Shown piece after piece: positions 1 through 13,188 of a stretch of 64,000 nt of DNA (its first letter is position 1; the number at the start of each line of letters is the position of its first letter). The notes beneath the pieces are model-generated. The model was not told where the DNA came from and made no database searches. It saw nothing but the letters and a program-made list of their open reading frames with translations. A program made the position numbers and the translations under genes. Source of the stretch: Strongyloides papillosus (Eukaryota; Nematoda; Chromadorea; Rhabditida; Strongyloididae); contig SRSI01000013.1 in the NCBI GenBank assembly GCA_005656395.1, positions 310,001 to 374,000 of the forward strand, given 5' to 3'.

Positions 1-558
1 TAAGTGCTTATCATGATAATTATTTGTCTTTAAAAAGTAATTCTTTCTTAAGATTACATCATTTCAATGATAATATAACAAAGTTTGCATGTACATTATA
101 AAACATCTTAAAAAATTTACCATCTATATTTGGTAATGTAATTGACGTTGTCCAAAAGAAAATGTATAGTAGTAAAAGCATTGCATATTTATGATAAGAA
201 TGGATTAGTTATGTAATTCATGAGATTTAAGTATTTTATATCAAAAGATAAAACGTAAATTTTTGATCATAAAGATTTTTTAAAGAATAGTGTAGATGTT
301 ATGATAGTACCTTTAGACTAACTTTGTTTTACGTTGATTTTTAGTTTCTTCTTACATATAATGATAATTGTGATAAATTTTTATGATAATAATTATCAAA
401 AAAATGATAACTTTTTATATTTATTTGTAAACAAATACCAAAAATTTTTTAAATAATATGACTGTAATATGTACTTTATAGACTTAAAAAATTTATACAA
501 TATTTTATTACTTTAGCACTTTATAAGGTATTAAAATGTTTGTAAGAAAATGTAAGAT
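1..558. other. 3' flank of the CUB/lectin gene, otherwise empty
   Basis: AT-rich non-coding sequence. On the minus strand an AATAAA polyadenylation signal (plus-strand tttatt at about 504-509) lies roughly 50 nt past the stop codon of the neighbouring minus-strand gene. I see nothing else. Confidence 0.5.
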
Positions 559-2368
559 TTATGTATTATTCCAAAATTCATCAAGACTAATTGCGGATGC
601 ATTTGAGATTTTTAATATTTGAGGCCGATCAAAATGTTTCTTTTTAACATCTAAAACTAAAGAAAGACCTGGGTCATTATTTTCTTCAATAATTACAGCT
701 ACTTGTTTAACTGTTGTTGAATTATCATTTTTGTTTTGTACCTCTGAACGAGTTAAATCTATTTTTTCATCTTTTATACTGCCATTCCTTTTATTTGAAT
801 TCGTATCAAGTAAATTTGCTTTTAAAGATATACTATCTTTTTCATTTTCAATAAATGTACTCTCAAGATTATTTTCATTGATAGGCATTGAATTTGGCAA
901 GTTAATACTCTCTGTAATTAAAGTATCTCCTTTTGTAGATTTTATTAAATTTATAGGATTATCAGAATTTTCATAGTTATTTGAGTTGGGAGTTTGTAAC
1001 CTGGATGTAGAAGTCATAAAATTTGGTTGATTTGCTTTCATCTCAAATTTTGCACTTCCATAAACGTTTTCGTCTACATTCACTTTTTCAATACTTTTTT
1101 TTATTTTTTTAACTTTTGTTTGTGAAACATACTGCCTTTCATTATTCTTTACTGCATTATTTGATGCCTTACTGTGTTCTTGAGATTTATTCTCCTGTAC
1201 CAACATTGTATTTTGATCATAATTGTTTATTTGAACATTTCTTTTATGCTTCGTACAATAAGTTAATAAACAATATAAGACAACTAATAGGAAAAGAATT
1301 GTAAGAGTTATAAAAATATAAAATAGCCAACTAGTGTTACTTAAATTTAATTGATCAAAATACTTTCTATATCTTCTATATCTCATTGTATACGGATAAT
1401 CTAAAAAATTCTTATAATTAAGAAATTTAACAATTACTAGTTACCATAGGATCTTTTACAAACAAAAGAATGTTTATTTCTACAATCAACCATATTAAAA
1501 TTATGAACACTAGAATTAGTTATTGTTAGAGTCAGACAATTTTTACTCCTATCATTCGATATATTTGGTACATTCCATGTGCTAGTGTTTTGCGAATTCG
1601 ATGTACTCATTATATCATTTTCCCTAATAAAGTCTTGATAACCCATCCATAAGGTAGCGTTTGATATACTAAGGGTCTCAGAAATAAGTTGATATTCATT
1701 ATAATCATGGAAAGTTACTAAATTAGAAAATGACATTTCACATAACAATTGTGCATCTATCCATGTTAGATTATGTGAACCATTATCGTAAATGTAAAGG
1801 CAACTTTTTCCATCATTTGTTACTATCCAGTCTGATGGACAACCAGGTACCTCAAATCTTTCATATGATATTTGGAAACCCTTCTTTTGAACTAGGTTAT
1901 CACTAATAAATTCTAATAACATAGAATTATCATTTGATGTAATTTGGAAGGGATAATTTATTGCTCCACAAATTTTATTAATTAACATTCTTTCAATTCT
2001 TTCTTCACCAGAATATATTGCAAGATAATCGGAACATCCACTAAATAATGGTTCTTCAATGTCCATATAATCAATTGTAAGTAGAATTTTTGATCTATTA
2101 CTATTTGATGTTGATCGTATTATGAAGGTACAATTTTGACTACTTAAATACTCTTTACCCTCAAATGGTATCTTTAAAATATTTTTTTTATTTTCACCTA
2201 TCAAAATTTTTGGTTTATCTAATGTGAACATATTATTACTAAAAAAATTTTAAACTAACCTGAGTTGCATGATAAAATATTTGTATCATTTTTCTGACAT
2301 TTTATGTCATTAATTAGAAAGACACTAATAAATATAATAAAAAATGTTGTTTTATATTTATAAATCAT
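559..2368 (-). CDS. CUB plus C-type lectin type I membrane protein
   Basis: Predicted 574-aa single-pass surface protein. I join three exons: 2368-2260, 2218-1445 and 1400-559. The introns are 41 and 44 nt with GT..TTAG borders and the frame is kept at both junctions. Residues 1-25 are a signal peptide. A CUB domain covers about 34-165 and a C-type lectin-like domain about 165-293, starting CPSDWIVTNDGKSCLYIY and ending in a paired-Cys SFVCKR. A hydrophobic segment at about 318-343 (WLFYIFITLTILFLLVVLY) is followed by a polar Ser/Asn/Lys-rich tail of about 230 aa. The WIGL-type motif is present as WMGY, but I do not see the EPN/QPD or WND calcium and sugar-binding motifs, so binding is probably non-canonical. 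CUB/CTLD proteins are a large nematode family often linked to immunity; the long tail suggests a receptor (inference). The original ATG at 2231 lies inside intron 1. Confidence 0.82.
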
Positions 2369-4112
2369 TTGTAATAACCACTCAACATCATTCAACAAAT
2401 ATTTATAATTAATTTTAGTAAACATTCAATTTATGAATAGAAAAACTTTAAATATGTCTGGATATATGTGTAATATTTGTAAATAACTTTTTAAAATAGT
2501 ATTGTTATTAACACAACATTCCTGTTTTGTAAATTTGGCCAAAATATAAACAATCTTTGAGAATAAGGAAAATATTATAGTTTTAAAGTTATTTAAAAAT
2601 TATGTAACGAACCTTCTAATAATAGTCAATGGTCATTTAAATGTTCCTACAATAAGGTTTTAGTGATTGTTAAACCGTGATAATAACTACTTCCTAAGTA
2701 TGACGATTGAATTGAAATTAGTTAGTTGTCATGGCTACCTTTTTTAAAGCCATCTTAATATTTTGGTGCTTTCACTAACTCCTATCATTAACTATAACCT
2801 TATATATTTATGGACATATACATAATAGTGTAGCAAGATCATAATGATAAAGCAGCTACCATATAAAATATGTTCCATTTTGGCAAGAATTTTGTAGATG
2901 AAGGAGAATATTTATGTGGACGAATTGTCATATACATATATGAATATATCTACTATCATTATCAATAATATAAAAAGATGCCATTTGGTTTACCGGATAC
3001 ATAAATTTGTTGTGTGTAAATTTTTATTATAAAAGTGATTTTAAATTACATATACATGTCACATATATATATATAAAAATAAACCATATTTAAAGACTTT
3101 TTATCATTCATATAAAGTATTTATTTAAAACTTCTTAAAAATAACAACATTTGTTAATGACATATCATGCACTAAATTTTTTGTAGAGTTATATTGAACA
3201 TTTTATGTAAATATATTTATGAGCATACATTTTGCATTATCAGGGTACTACACTCATTAAGTGGAATAATTTTTTTATGGAAGAAAAAAAATATCTTAAA
3301 AAGTTGTAAATAATTTTATTTTATACAATTTTTTCTGTGTAGAGAGAATAAAATTTTTCTTATAATAAAAAAGTTATAAATTAACATAAGATATAAAAAA
3401 ATTTTACAAAAAAAATTCTCATTTATATTGAAACTGATAACAAAAAATAAATTGAAACAGTCAAAGCATATATAATATCATCTTCTCATCTGCATTAATC
3501 ATAAGTCAATATGTGTAATATCATAGAATGTATCCATTGACTTATTGTTGTCAAATCAGATAAGGCCCAACAAAATCAAAATTTTTATCTTTAAAAAAAT
3601 AATTTTCTATGATTAGATATTTCCTTTTGATTGATAGGAAATTATTTATATGATAAGAGTGAATCTTTTAAAGTATTTCTTTTTATTACCTAAAATTTTC
3701 ATTTCTTTTAATTAGATATATATGCTTATATAAATATGTATTTTTAAATGTTATAAAAAAATTATGTATGAAAGTTCATTGATAAGTGTATACACCTTTA
3801 CGTGAGTTGTGTTTATATATAAAAGTTAATTAATCTGCTCTTTATTTAATCGTAACTTTTTTTTTAAACCCTTTTCTAATAATTGTCCTACAGAAATGAG
3901 AATGACATGACAATTATTGCATAACATTTTCATATAATGATTAGAAAATCAAAAATTTAGCAATGTAAAATAATCATGACATTGTTATAAAGCATTATTT
4001 AAAACTTTATTATATTTGCATTATTTTATTCATAAAATAGTAAACTACTTTTATATTATATAAATATATTTAAATATATCTTTTATAAGCATCTTTGCAT
4101 ATTTTTAGAATA
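2369..4112. other. Intergenic region between divergent genes
   Basis: No credible exon on either strand. It must hold the divergent promoters of the CUB/lectin gene and the SGK kinase. Scattered GATA/TGATAA motifs occur (for example near 2841 and 3558), but such words are common in AT-rich DNA and I draw no conclusion. Confidence 0.4.
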
Positions 4113-5687
4113 ATGGTTCCTTCCTTGGATAATAGCAATACTCCATCAAATTATTTAATATTTGAATGTTCCATAGAATCTATGGATAAAAATTGTAATG
4201 TAAGTAATTTTAGCTACTATAACTATTTTTATCAAAACCATCATAACATATTATACATTTTTTTTATTTCTACAGTGCAAAATAAAATATATGGGTGAAG
4301 AAATTTTTACGAAGCAATTTAGTGAATTTCAATATATTTATAATTCTTTAAAACCAGGAATTACATCTATCGTCCCAACTCCACCAAAAAAGAAATTTTT
4401 TTCAAATATAAATAAAGTGTATGAAAAAAGAAAATTTTGGATAGAAAACTTTCTAACTATCCTTGTCAATAATTATGCTTCTTTAGATAGTGTCCAAGCA
4501 TTTTTTGATGGTTTTTTGGGGGATGAAAGTAAAAATCATATTTATTTAGGTCCATCAGAAAGGAAAACGTAAGTAACAGTTGATGAACACAATATATTTA
4601 TTTTATAACATTTTTTTTACATTATTTTCCTTTTCAGTGCACGACCAGATGATTTTGATATTGTTAAAACAATTGGAAAAGGAAGTTTTGGTATGGTTTT
4701 TCTTGTACAACATAAAAAGAATCACAAAATTTATGCTATGAAAGTTTTAAAAAAAGAACAAATTAAGAAAAGAAATGAGGTTAGGAGAGTTATGGCAGAA
4801 AGGAATGTCTTAAAAGCTAACATTAATCATCCATTCTTAGTATCATTACATTATAGTTTTCAAACTAAACATAAATTATATTTTATACTTGACTATCTTA
4901 ATGGTGGAGAATTATTTTTTCATTTACAGAAAGAAAGAAGTTTTAGTGAGACACGTTCACGTTTTTATGCTGCAAATATTGCTAGTGCTCTTGGATACCT
5001 TCATGAAAATAATATTATTTATAGGGATTTAAAACCAGAAAATTTATTATTAGATAAATATGGATATGTTGTTATAACTGATTTTGGATTGTGTAAGGAA
5101 GGGTTAAATAAGAATGATAGAACAGATACTTTTTGTGGTACACCAGAATATTTAGCTCCTGAAGTTATATTAAAACAGCCATATAATTACACAGTTGATT
5201 GGTGGTGTCTTGGTGTTGTTTTATATGAAATGCTTTTTACTTTACCACCATTTTATAGTAGAAATGTTGATGAAATGTATAAAAATGTTGTTAATCAACC
5301 GTTATATGTTCCAGCTCATGGAAGTGCTGTTTCGAGAAATATTTTAACTTATGTATGTTTAATAGAGAAATATAATAATAGATTAAATTTTAGCTTTTAC
5401 AAAAAGATCCATCAATGAGACTAGGTGCAATTAAAGATTTCGATGAGATAAAAAATCATCCATTTTTTATGCCAATTGATTGGGAAAAGTTATTGAAAAG
5501 AGAAATTAAGGCACCATTTATACCAAAATTGAAGGATGATTATGATTTTAGTAATATTGACTCTGAATTTACTTCAATCTCTCCAAATATAAGCTCATTG
5601 ATACCGCAGGGTACTTTGGCACAATCATGTAAAGATTTAGATTTTATTAACTTTACGTTTACAGAGGAATGTTTAAATAAATGTTAG
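4113..5687 (+). CDS. sgk-1: SGK-type serine/threonine kinase with PX domain
   Basis: AGC-family kinase acting downstream of TORC2/PDK1 and beside AKT in insulin-like signalling (family knowledge). Four exons: 4113-4199, 4276-4568, 4638-5352, 5394-5687; total 462 aa, close to the usual SGK length. An N-terminal PX phosphoinositide-binding domain covers about residues 12-125. The kinase has the glycine loop GKGSFG, the catalytic Lys in [17 protein letters not shown] (TDFGLCKEG), a PDK1-type activation loop [12 protein letters not shown] and, near the C-terminus, the hydrophobic motif FINFTF carrying the TORC2-type Thr. An acceptor-like TTTTTAG ends 4 nt before the ATG, suggesting SL trans-splicing, and this ATG keeps the first exon in frame. 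An AATAAA follows at about 5775. The usual Arg-Arg of the PX 'RRYSEF' motif reads KQFSEF here. Confidence 0.93.
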
Positions 5688-8600
5688 AAATTTACCATTA
5701 ATATTATATTTGTATACCTCGATTAAAATACATTTTAGTATTAATCTTTTATTTTTCATGTACTATGATTTCCAAATAAAACCTTTGATCCTAAATAAAA
5801 TGTTTAGAAAAAAATCTTTTTTGTTAATATTATATTGATAAATGATACGGTCTTTGTACTTATAAATATCAATCTGCTTAATTTATTCAATGAAAATTAT
5901 TATATTTAAAAATTTAAAAAGTTTTGTAATAAAAATTTATTTTATTATCTTAATATGGTGATAGTATAAATCACAATAAATTTTTACTTTTCTATTCATC
6001 TAAGACAAATATAAGCTGCTTGATTGTTGATCATTTAAGCGTGATAGTTTTTTGATTTTTAGACATTTTTATGTTATGTAATTCAAATCTTAATTTCCAT
6101 CATACCATTTGATAATTTTTTTTTAACTTTAATGATGTTATTTATTTTATTAAAAAAAATTTAACACAATATATTTTTAGAATATAAGTGTTGATATCAA
6201 CCTTAATAACATGATCAAAACGATTAAAAATAAATAATGTTAATTTGATTCCGATAAAATATAAATTTATTATACGTCATAAAAAGGTTAAGTGTACTAA
6301 GTACTTAATATTATTATACATGCATTATTTTTTATTAGGATTTACTAATTTTTTACTATCAATAATTGGTAATATGATCTTTAATTTCTTCTTAGAGAAA
6401 AAAATATTTATGGATAATAATTAAAATTCTTTAACATTATAGTCTCTAAATTCAAAAAATATCTCATATACCATTGTTGTACATGGACGATATTTTATAA
6501 TTCACCATCTAATTATAATATCAAATAATGTTTTCACATGAAAATTCCTCTCTTTATTTCCTTCTAAAATACATTTTAGAGCATTTAGTAACAGTTTTAT
6601 CGAACATGACAAACGACTTATAATAAGTATGTTTTATAGTGAACATTATTTTAATTTAAGTACCTCTTCATTAGTTCTGTTATGTTAAACATCAAAGTTA
6701 AAGAAACTATTTTTCTCTTGTCTAGTTGTCTCATAAAACTGTCCATGCGCTCTAAAAATAGCATCACATCTATTATGCGTATGTCTGGAATATCCTACAT
6801 TTTTTAATGTCTATTTTTTAATTTGATGGTAAAAATGAAGTTTATTGAACGGCATTGTTCTTATTGTAGCAGTATTTGATAACTTTTAAAATGACAACAT
6901 TTTATTAATCATATTAAAAAATTAAATATATGATTAATAAGTTTAAAACGATATTTATAAAAATAAAATGTCTATATTTTATAAATAAATAATTTTGAAT
7001 GTAACTAAAAGGTTAATCTTTGTGCACAATATCAGATAAAGATAAGGGAAAATTAAATAGGATGTTTTTGATTTTAAATGAAATTTATATTTATAAAGAG
7101 TATGTAAATGAGTATCTTTTTTTTCTCTATTCATATCACAAAATCCATGACTCACTAGTAACAATAATATTCGTAAGAAGTATGATTGCCTTCACTATTA
7201 TTGTTTTATTGTATAAAACCATTCCCCATACAACATTATATATAAAACATTTGAATTAATTGTTTCTGTCTATAATTTGACTAAAATAAAAAAACTTGTG
7301 AATTTATTACACTTTTAAATCTCTCTCTTAAATAATATGTATATATTTTAAAATATATAAATTTATATAATGTAATTTTATATACAAATCTAAAACATTA
7401 TAAATATTTTTTACTCATCATTTTTTAATTAATTAAATATATCAATCTATTTCCTCCATCTTTATTACACAATAGTCGGTATCCTCTGGCATGACAATTC
7501 ACCTTTTTTCAAAAGTATTCAAAAAGCGGCGAAATTTATTACCTCGTCGCTACTCTCCCGCTAGACAATTTTTAAGTATTTATATCTTAACTATAAGAAA
7601 GTTTTGTATAAATATTTTATATATGTAAAATTTTATATTTCTTAAAATTTTAAAATTAAATATTTAGAGTTTAATTTAAAAGTCCGTTTAATACTTTATT
7701 TTTACTATATTTTACCATTTAAACTATATTCAGCCTCCCACAATGCTATCAATTTTGGTAGCACTTTAAGAAGACTCATTATTTTTTATTAATCATTTAT
7801 TTTAAAACACTCATTTTATAGATAATTTATTTATAAAGAAAATTTTCTTTATAAAAGTTTGGTAGCATTTTTTATACTTTAAAAGTCATATATTATTTAA
7901 TGGTAAATCAACTTAAAAATATTCCATTTTTATATTTTAATATGTTAAAAGGCACTTCTAATAAATGTATTTCTATTGTTTGTCTAACTATGATTCATTT
8001 AAATTAGATAATTTCTAAAAAAATCTTTTATAAGCATACGAATTGTGAAATGATTTTTTAACATTAATATACTAAAAATTCTCACAAACTAAATCATAGT
8101 AAGGTTTTATAAAATTTATTGACTCCTTAAAAATATTTTTAAATTAAATTCTAAAAATATGGTTAATGATTAATATATTCATCAACCACTTATATTTCTA
8201 GAGCCAATTTAAAGTATGCAATCATAGTTTTTATTTCGGTTAAATCTTTAAATCAAAGCACAGGAACTCTCTCATAAAATAATGGTTATGTGTCTTTTTT
8301 TTTATTTTCTCACTATATTTATAATTGCGTCTTAAGAATTGATCTCCGGATTAAATTGATCTTTGTTCCATTTAAAAGGAATATTATAAAATTGCATTTA
8401 TTTTTATTCTAAAAAAAATAATGAAGTCAAAAAAATGTAGAGTTAATTTATTTTCTAATATGTATATAGTTAGTTATGCCTAGTTATTTGTAGATGAAAA
8501 ATTGAGTTTGATTTAACACCGTACATTTTTTAAAGTGGCATAACATAAAAGTTAACCTTTCATTGTTATATCAAGATATATACATATAATAATTTTTAGA

Positions 8601-9530
8601 AAATTATTAGCCATGTTTTTAATAATCTCTATCAAATGGAAGATAAAAAACCGTGATATATCATGTGAATTAAGCTTTCCTTTGACGTCAAACATTAAAA
8701 TACTTAATATAAACATTGGTTTTTTGGTCCGAAAATTAAATTAAACATATCTAAAAATAGTAGAGTATCAAAGGTGAGATTAAAATTTAGTAATCTCAAT
8801 TTTTACATTCATCTAAATTATTTTTAAATTGTTAGTGATTTCATGTTAAGGCAATTTTGCATAGTGTCATTTTTTATCGTCTTCAAGTTTGTTTCAATTA
8901 TTTTTTCATTTATTTATATTTTTTTATTATTTTAACCTCTAATTCATACCTGTTTTTTTTGTAATTAACAAATATCTTAACTTTACTTTTACATGTACAT
9001 TATTTTTTCTCTACACAGAATTTATAACATCATCAATGATGATATTCTTTTATTCATTTTAATATTATGTTCTATTATATTACAAATTGTATCATCATGT
9101 TAAACAATACCTCATAAATAGATATACTTTACTAATAAAGTTTCTGTTAAATTTTAACTTTTTTACAAATACATGGGGAATGTCATGTACTCTAGACTTA
9201 TCCAATCTTCTAGACAGGTCAAAAGGCGTAACCTTAATGTAGAAGTTAATTTTTAAGATAAAATTTTCATTTATTTAGTAGTTTGTTATAGTGTTGTTAT
9301 AATATATCCATCAATGCCTCTAGTTTATTAATCTTATCAAGTAAATATTTTTCACCTAATCCTTTAACACTATGTCATCTAAATCATCAAAACCGTTTCA
9401 TTATTTTTTAATAAAAAAGAAAATATTTTTTAATTAAGTTTTCAAATTTAATTTATCTATTTTTAGAAGCAAAATAAAGTATTACATATTAATATTTGTG
9501 ACTGTAATTATTTTACCGGTATAAAATATC
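5688..9530. other. Long intergenic region without recognised genes
   Basis: Very AT-rich. Short ORFs around 6979-7259 have no recognisable features and overlap on opposite strands, so I regard them as chance. A less AT-rich patch lies at about 7475-7570. An acceptor-like CTATTTTTAG ends at 9466, 64 nt before the ATG of the next gene. Confidence 0.4.
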
Positions 9531-12500
9531 ATGGATTCTGATCATTCTAATACATCTGATGACTCTTGGATGAATATTGATGACTTTTCAACAGATACTT
9601 CTTCTCATTCAAGTGTTGATTCAAATATTGATAACAACACAATACATAATAATTTACCTTACGTGAGATTAAAAAATAGAATTGATAATAATAAAAAAAG
9701 AACTAATGAAATTATGGATAATTTTAACCACTTTAAGAAAGTAAGTCATAATTGTGTCATATTATAACTGTTATTGTAGGAGTGTCATATACCAAAACCA
9801 AAAAAATATAAAAATATAAAAAATCAAAAATATTACCATGAAGACATTGTAATATCAGGAGTTAGTGGTCGATTTCCTGATTCTGATAATGTTGATGAAT
9901 TAGCTAACCATTTATTTTCACAAAAAAACTTTACAACAACGAGTAATGATATATGGAATTATACTTTTAATGATAAAGTTCATAAAAATGGTCAAATTAG
10001 AGATTCTGATACTTTCGATGCACCTTATTTCGGAATATCCAAAATGCGTGCAAAAGCGTTTAATAATGAGTTAAGGTTTTTAGTTGAATGTGTTGGTGAA
10101 GCTATCATAGATTCAGGATATAAAATTGAAGATTTACATAAAACTGACACTGGTGTTTTCATTGGTTGTAATGCAACTGAAGAGTTTGGTGCTATTGTTC
10201 AAGATGATTTCCTAAAGAGTAAATATACATTATCAGGATGTGTTAAAACTATGTACGCTAATCATATAAGAGATATTTTTAAATTTAAAGGTCCAATATC
10301 TTGCATTGACGCTGATAATATGTCATCTTTAATTGCTTTAGAATGGGCAATTAGTGCAATGAGGAATGGAAAATGTACAAATGCTATTGTTGGTGGTATT
10401 CATACTAATCGTGAATCAAGTAATCCATTAATATTTGGAATTCCTAAAGGTGTCGACGAGGAAGGGAGAAGACCACCATTTGTTAATACTAAATATTACC
10501 GAACTGAAACTGTTGGTGTTCTTTTTCTACAACGTAAAGTTTTTGCAAAAAGAATTTATGCGACTGTTTTTGACATGGATACTATATCACCTAAAAATAA
10601 AACATCTGAATTATTAATACCAACTAAGATTAATTATACACCATATTGTGTGGCACAAAATAAAGAACGCCTTGAAAGGTGCCTTGGTGAAACATATAAT
10701 GCAGCATTTGTTGATGAAAGAGATGTTGGATATGTGGAGTTATCAGAGTATGGACATAATTCAGTTACAAAATTTGAATTAGATGCGATATTTGATGTTT
10801 TAGCTTTTGATCGTACCCCAAATAATCCATTACTTGTCGGATCTGTTACCACAAGTATTGGACATGCAGGACCTGCATCCGGTATATTATCAATAATAAA
10901 AGTAATTATTAGTATGGAAAATAATATAATTCCTTCAACACAACGTATGAATTTATTTGCTCTAGATTCATTGGGTCTTGATAGTAAGAAAATAAAGGTT
11001 GTCTTTGAAAATACACCGTTAAATGGAGATTATGCTGGAATTAATTCAATTAGTTTTAAAAATTATTTTTCTCATGCACTTTTAAAGAGAAATACTAAAG
11101 TGTATGGTGAGGATATGAAAAAGTTATTGCTCCCTAAGTTACTTATTTATCAAGGAAGATCACCAGAATCATTAATAGAAATTTTTAATTTTGCTAGAAG
11201 TTATCCTAATAACGACTATCTCTTTCAAATCCTTTGTGAACAAGCTCATATGGATAAAAAACTTTTTCCAAATCGTGGATACATCCTATATAATGGTGAT
11301 AACACAAATGATGAAGTTATGACAGAGATTGGAATGTGGGATGAAAATATTCAACGTAGTATTTGGTTTTTCTTTAAACTGGACGGTGATGATTATATTC
11401 GAATTGGTAAAGAATTAATGAAGATACCATATTTTGATATATCACTTCGGTATTCCTCTAAATATTTATATAGAAAGTATAATTTAAATGTGTATAGATA
11501 TTTTGCTACCCCTGAAAAGCCACATTATGAAAAAAATAATACTATGTTAGTTGTTGGAATAACTGTAACACTAGCACTTTATGATATGCTTAAAGAAATT
11601 GGTATATATCCATCTGGGTTTATTGGATACTCAATATCTGAAATATTTTGTGCATATGGGTGTGAAATTTTATCAAGAGAACAAGTTCTTGATATAGGGG
11701 TCCTTTATAGTAAATTACCATTTAAAAACATGAATGAAAATCATTATAAAGCCGCCCTTCTTAGATCATCTTTTAAAAATCATATATTACGTGATACACA
11801 ATTTGATATTGTTTGTGAAGTATCAGATGACTATATAATTGTAGTCGGTGAAACAACTATGATTGATTCATACCTTTTTCCTTATAGACATAATATATTG
11901 TTTAAAGATTTAACCAATCCATATGACTGTTTCTTTAATATCCGAACAAATATTGACAATAATATAAAATTATTAAAAAATGGATTTGAAAAAATTTTCC
12001 CAAATTCACGAAAAAGGTATCCAACTTGGATATCAACAACAAACAATACATACTTTAGGAATAGATCTGGACTAGACTTATCTGGAAGTTACTTTATTCA
12101 AAATATATCTAGACTCGTAAAATTAAACAATGGTATTAGTAAAATTCCTAATGATAGTATTGTTGTAATATTAGGAACAGGTGATACATTTATCAAAAAT
12201 ATTTTAACGAATACAATACCACATACATGTAAAATATTTCAAATGTTTAGTGGAAATACATCGAATATTTTAGAAAATTTACTAAATGAAATAGGAAGAA
12301 TGTATATTTATGGTTGTGATATGTATGTGGATAAACTTTATCCAAAATTACCCTATCCTGCTCCACGTGGAACACCAATGATTGGACCACATTGGAGATG
12401 GAGTAAAAACTTTTTATGGAGTAAAATTGATAGGGAGGAAGGTAATGAATTAAAGGGTGATGCTCTTCTCAATAAAAGACATGAAGAAAATCGCCATTTG

Positions 12501-12593
12501 AATCCTAAATTTGCAAAATGTGATCCACATAGTTGTTGGTGTGTAGATGATAATTTTATTAATGGACCTATCTTTGCTTTTGTTGAAGATTAA
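9531..12593 (+). CDS. Truncated fatty-acid-synthase-like protein, KS plus acyltransferase
   Basis: Two exons, 9531-9740 and 9780-12593, around a 39-nt intron; 1007 aa. An acidic, Ser-rich N-terminus (about 1-70) precedes a region matching animal FAS: the KS start EDIVISGVSGRFPDSDN at about 91, then the KS fold, linker and a malonyl/acetyl-transferase-like region (about 590-850). It ends in YPAPRGTPMIGPHWRW, which in animal FAS lies just before the dehydratase. DH, ER, KR, ACP and TE domains are absent. In the KS, the DTACSSS nucleophile motif reads DADNMSS (Asn replaces Cys, about residue 250) and the EAHGTGT His is not conserved, while the second His (GHAGPASG, about 432) is. The acyltransferase keeps a Ser in GYSISE (about 688), but the usual Arg and His appear replaced. 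I infer a pseudo-enzyme. The reading frame is intact over 1007 codons, so it is probably not a simple pseudogene. Confidence 0.85.
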
Positions 12594-13186
12594 CCAATTT
12601 ATTTTATTTTCAATTGTTTTATAATTAAGTATTCTTTTTTTTACTTACACAAATTGTTACTCATTTTTCATATAATTGTATTTTACTAAATTTTGTAAAT
12701 GAATACTGATGATGTATCACATTTATCACTACTCATTTGAACAAGATTTATTGATATTTGCTTCATCTACATAACACCCAATTTGATAGGGCAATGTTTT
12801 AATAGAAAAAAATTAATAAGTTTTTTATTGACATTTTATACATGCTAATTTTATTTCACTCATATATATATTATTATTAATAATTTTATTGCAAATCTCA
12901 AATCATAGTACTATATGTACTGCAAATAATTTTGTTCCAATGATGTAATAATCATCACGATACTTATATTTATACTACGGTAAATTTTTTATTTGTTTGT
13001 TAGATTAAAATATCTCTATATTAATCACTTCAAATATTTAAGATCTTGTAATAATAAATTTACTCTTAATGATGAATTGTATAAAGATATTTTTCTGTTT
13101 ATGTTATCTTTTTAATCATTTAATTTAGTGGTTATTGATTATGGCATTAATTTATATAATAGAATCGTTTTAATCTTTATTAGATG
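12594..13186. other. 3' flank, no gene seen
   Basis: AT-rich sequence between the FAS-like gene and the first transposon. It is presumably the 3' UTR and terminator of the upstream gene. Nothing else is recognisable. Confidence 0.35.
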
Positions 13187-13188
13187 TA

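Noticed and set aside
731..1304. Plus-strand ORFs with membrane-like translation
   Set aside because: Shadows of the Ser/Asn/Lys-rich tail exon on the other strand.
6979..7259. Overlapping short ORFs on both strands in the 5.7-9.5 kb gap
   Set aside because: No ATG context, splice sites or motifs; opposite-strand overlap and AT-rich composition fit chance.
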